Shown: positions 55,149 through 58,387 of the stretch, piece by piece
How positions within the stretch are numbered: position 1 is the first letter of the stretch
Layout: every line of letters begins with the position of its first letter
Assembly: GCA_002633005.1 (NCBI GenBank)
Contig: NMRA01000103.1
Coordinates: 84,183 to 142,569, forward strand
DNA length: 58,387 bases
From: Phoronis australis
Lineage: Eukaryota > Phoronida > Phoronidae
Direction: 5' to 3'
Made by a program: the position numbers and the translations under genes
The notes under the pieces: generated by a model
Databases searched by the model: none
What the model was told of the DNA's origin: nothing
What the model saw: the letters and a program-made list of their open reading frames with translations, nothing else

Positions 55149-56679
55149 AGTCCTTGGTTCTCTCGACTGTACTTTTCTGCCCCTGATACTAAATTACGTT
55201 TATTGCGTGAAAAAGAAGTCATGGGTAACCAATTGAGAGTGGGGTTGTACCTCACTTCAGAGAAGTTCTAACATAACTTTGCCAATTTGTCTTATAAATG
55301 TACCTGAGATGTAATTAATAGTGATGCTCACTACTTGCTTTTATGCCCATCTATGATGCTGAGTGCGAACAGCTCTTTCGCAACCTGCAATCCAACAATC
55401 ACATGTGGTTACATTTTCAAAATCTGTCCTGCTCTTGTTACCGTATGAATTTGTTCTTGTTTTCTTTACGTTTGGCATAGTTGCTCAATATTATGTTTTG
55501 TACATGTACGTTATTGGTTTATAGTTAAAAGCTTGAATATAACAGTTTGCTTTTTGGTGTATTTAATGTATTGCCATTTGTTAGTGTAGCAATAAAAAAG
55601 AAAACTCAACTTCCTCTAAGGTGCTCCACCGAGGACCTGGTTAAACTAAATGTCAGTCACACTCTCCAATATGAGATGAGCTCTGTTGCAGAGTAAAACA
55701 CGACATGGTTATCGAATAATGTATCATGGCGTTAGTATAAAAGGTAATACAACACAAAACTGTAAAATGGGCACAGAAAACAATATTTTATGGCAGTATA
55801 AAAATACTTGCATGAACCATCCATTTGTCAACCTTGTTTCTATGTTAACCATTTGATTATGACTCCATACAACATTTCACAATAATAGCATGAGACTTAA
55901 GAAACACTGAAATTCCACTGCTTTAAAATACCCGTCCAGTTTACAAATGAACTGTAGATGGCACTACAAATTTGACTACGGCAAATGTCATCATGTCGCC
56001 ACAAAATAAAAAATAGGCTATTACAATGGGCATTAGGGTAATATCAAATTTGCACATAATTTTTGAAGGAAAATGGAATCCCTTAAGAAATAATTGTGTT
56101 GTTAAGTTGTTCAATGCACAAACACACAAGCATATTATCGAATAAAAACGGGTACATGTAGCTGGAAAAACAATACAAAATGCAAATTTCAAATAACACA
56201 CAATGTTTTTTACATAAAGAAAATCAGCATGCAGCTGAGTGCCACTAAAGACATGCATACATTAAGCGCCTTTTTGACTTGACTAAGAATACAGCTTCAA
56301 CTTAAGGCACCCTGACAATTGCACAATTTCATAACGATTTAACTTCTCTGAAATGAAAATAAAGTGCATGTGAACTTTGGAGGAAGTGCATGTCCCAAAG
56401 CAAATTAGAAAATTTGGCGCCCATTGATTTGTGAGAGGCGAATATGAATTATAGTAAACTAGTCATAAAAATACATGCGACTGCAGGCAATGCAAGTCAT
56501 TGAATGCCATGGTATCAATGCATGTTCAAGCCCTGTCCTTGATAAAGTTGTGCAGAGTGCATAACGTCTGGCATATCCCAAGGTACTATGTGAACCATTC
56601 CTCTTGTGAAAATACTCAAGTTTTGATTTAAGTCACATATTGTGGCAAGTTTGAGTATAAACTGCTGATACCTAAAATT
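55149..56679. other. Intergenic, nothing recognised
   Basis: No coding or element ends. aataaaaaag at 55591 could be a 3' end signal, but no gene leads into it. The minus-strand frame 55941-56258 has no recognised domain. Confidence 0.45.
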
Positions 56680-57850
56680 GCTTGGTGGAACACAATTTTA
56701 CATTTAAGATAAAAGAGATAGTTCTGGTGTTTATCACGACTCTACTAAGATGGCGCAGAATACATCAAACCCGTCTAGAAATAGGAAGTCTTCCTTGTGC
56801 CACAAATAGAAAACTATTCACACTTCTTCATCGGAATCATTTGATGAACTCCAAAGATACAGAGGCAAATAAAACAAAAGCAACGTGGAGTGTTGAAATG
56901 CGCTTTTGATTGCACTGCAAACAGTGTACCAAAACAAGACTAGATAACGGTAAAAATGACCACTAGATTGCGCAAAATACTAATTCAAATACAATTGAAA
57001 ACGAAAACGTCATCTTATGTTTAATAGAATGCTATTTACTAAATTTCAAAGCAATCAGAGAAACACTCGGCAGAGGAAAAAATGGAGTTACCAGTGGTAT
57101 AGCGGGCACAACCACTGCATGTCCTCATCATCTGTTGTCAACATCATATAATTATATAGCTAAATTTAATAAAGATCCTGTAGGGGGTTTAGAAGATATG
57201 GCCATGAGCCCAAAAGAAACAAAACGTACACTTGAGGAGGTGGCACACTAGTCAGCCGTCCTCTTCACACTAGAAACATTATATTACAATCATCCTTCGA
57301 GTTTGGTTGATAGAGGGGCGGACTCCCAAATACAGAGTCGACTAAAATACATTAAAAATTGGCCACAAGGTGGTACAAAGTACTTCGAATGCATCCGAAA
57401 ATGGAAGGATAGCGTCATGTCACTAATAAATGCCTATCTACCAAATTTTACCAGAATCTGTTGAGGACCTTTGAAGACTTAGAGAGGTAAATGAAAAAAC
57501 AAAATTGCCACTTAAAGGCAAACACCAGTAGTCGGATCCGTCTGGAAGTTTGTTTTTTTCCAACCCATCTATAAAAGGAACACGTGTAAAATATTTTGAA
57601 CAAACGTCAAAGGGTTATGGAGATAGAGCCGTGGTCGGAGGCCCGACAAATGCCGGATGACTGGACGGACGGACAGCTATGATGGCATAATGCGCCCAAA
57701 CAGTGCATAAAAGTTAAAATTGACAGCAGTGGGCACTGCAGCAATCGGGTTGGATAGAAACTCATTGTTAGCTCCGTATCAACATGTTGTCCAAATTTCA
57801 TAACAATCCCGCAAAGGGTGAAAATACAACGCCCATGCAAAAAATAAACC
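56680..57850 (-). repeat. Modular AGTGGC-type dispersed repeat, right-hand minus copy
   Basis: Seen from the plus strand: aaagcaacgtggagtgttga (family end) at about 56878, then gaccactagattgcgcaaaa, aaagatcctgtagggggttt, gaggaggtggcacactagtc and ggccacaaggtggtacaaag. gcatccgaaaatggaagg and gatagaaactcattg follow. A second, partial copy precedes it (56690-56870). Strongly diverged. Confidence 0.65.
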
Positions 57851-57956
57851 TATCACTACGGGAGTGCATAAAAACGTCGGCCACGGTCTTCACAACTGAT
57901 TTGACAACATCAACAGGATTGGCATGCAAGGGGACGAAAATGCGTGCCCTGTTTAA

Positions 57957-58387
57957 CCCAGAGGATCAAGCAAAGTCCTCGGCACATCAAAGGCTTATGG
58001 CGCTGATTCAGATTTAATCATAAATGCCACACACATAGCAAAAATAGTTTTAGACACTTTCAGATTTCTGCGACCAGTTAAACGTACAGCTGTCCAAAAT
58101 TTCCCTGCTGAAAGCGTGAAGAATAAAGCCAAGTCATCGGCCTCCCAGAGAAACAAGACAGCCGCAGAGAGTCTAAGAGATTTGTTCATACGCATAGTCG
58201 TAGTTGTTGCAGAGAGGGCAGACTTCGATCTTCGACAACTTCTGATCTCACATCCTGTCACACCTTATCCATTAGCACTTGCTCACTGCGATGGAGCGCT
58301 CGTCAAAACGGAAAAGCCTGCTTTGCTGAAAAAAATTGAATTGTTCCAGACAGAACCTATAACAGATGGAGATTTTCTACACGACTA
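57957..58387 (+). CDS. Unnamed open frame, runs off the window end
   Basis: The frame is open from just after a TAA at 57954 to the last base, about 143 codons. It contains SDLIINATHIAKIVLDTFRF, KTAAESLRDLFIRIVVVVAE, FDLRQLLISHPVTPYPLALA, then HCDGALVKTEKPALLKKIEL. The pattern 'P-T-P-PLALAH-DG-L-KT-K--LL' recalls a group of uncharacterised, often multicopy invertebrate proteins that I cannot name. No start codon was chosen, since the 5' side merges into a modular repeat and the frame may begin in an exon. Function is unknown. Confidence 0.55.

Overview
This window is animal nuclear DNA. It has spliced genes with GT-AG introns, many transposon families and long repeat-filled introns. No operons, ribosome-binding sites or bacterial features were found. 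The repeat mix (Penelope-like element, Kolobok-like THAP elements, hAT elements with 5-bp target duplications, CR1/Jockey-type LINEs, solo LTRs) suits a marine invertebrate. A hemichordate, lancelet or mollusc is possible, but this is inference and the species cannot be fixed from the sequence. Assembly joins are visible as single N's inside poly-G or tandem arrays and as one 594-base gap.

Two host genes can be followed exon by exon. (1) 546-10353, plus strand: the 3' seven exons of a microcephalin (MCPH1) orthologue. They hold the disordered middle region and the C-terminal BRCT pair, and all phases agree (698 codons plus stop). The 5' exons, including the N-terminal BRCT, lie left of the window. 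Its introns carry six or more separate tandem arrays. (2) 26313-19131, minus strand: a complete five-exon, 499-residue CYP2-like cytochrome P450 with all signature motifs. The two genes converge.

The rest is mostly mobile DNA. 10.8-12.1 kb: a TTAA-flanked Kolobok-like element with THAP-coding arms. 12.5-14.4 kb: the fullest copy of a dispersed modular repeat that recurs at least seven times. 15.5-16.0 kb: two hAT-like MITEs, one inserted beside the other. 19.7-20.3 and 53.8-54.7 kb: two solo LTRs of one family. 26.8-27.3 kb: a gypsy integrase relic. 28.8-29.6 kb: a Myb/SANT-like pseudogene. 29.85-32.19 kb: a THAP element with a second THAP element inside it. 32.2-40.0 kb: a LINE split by a 6-kb hAT element, which itself holds a solo LTR and a TTA-flanked element, and the latter holds a hAT MITE. 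43.7-45.5 kb: a Penelope-like element with RT and GIY-YIG domains and a changed RT residue. 47.0-47.8 kb: a 29-bp satellite with 116-bp higher-order period. 51.4-52.7 kb: a second LINE relic. 53.1-55.1 kb: a second copy of the THAP element, on the minus strand. The last 430 bases are an unnamed open frame running off the end.

The insertions can be ordered, because several host frames or empty sites rejoin exactly when the inserted element and one target duplication are taken out. I saw no convincing new host system. The most interesting content is this datable nest of transposons, the THAP elements with coding inverted arms, and the unnamed modular repeat family.
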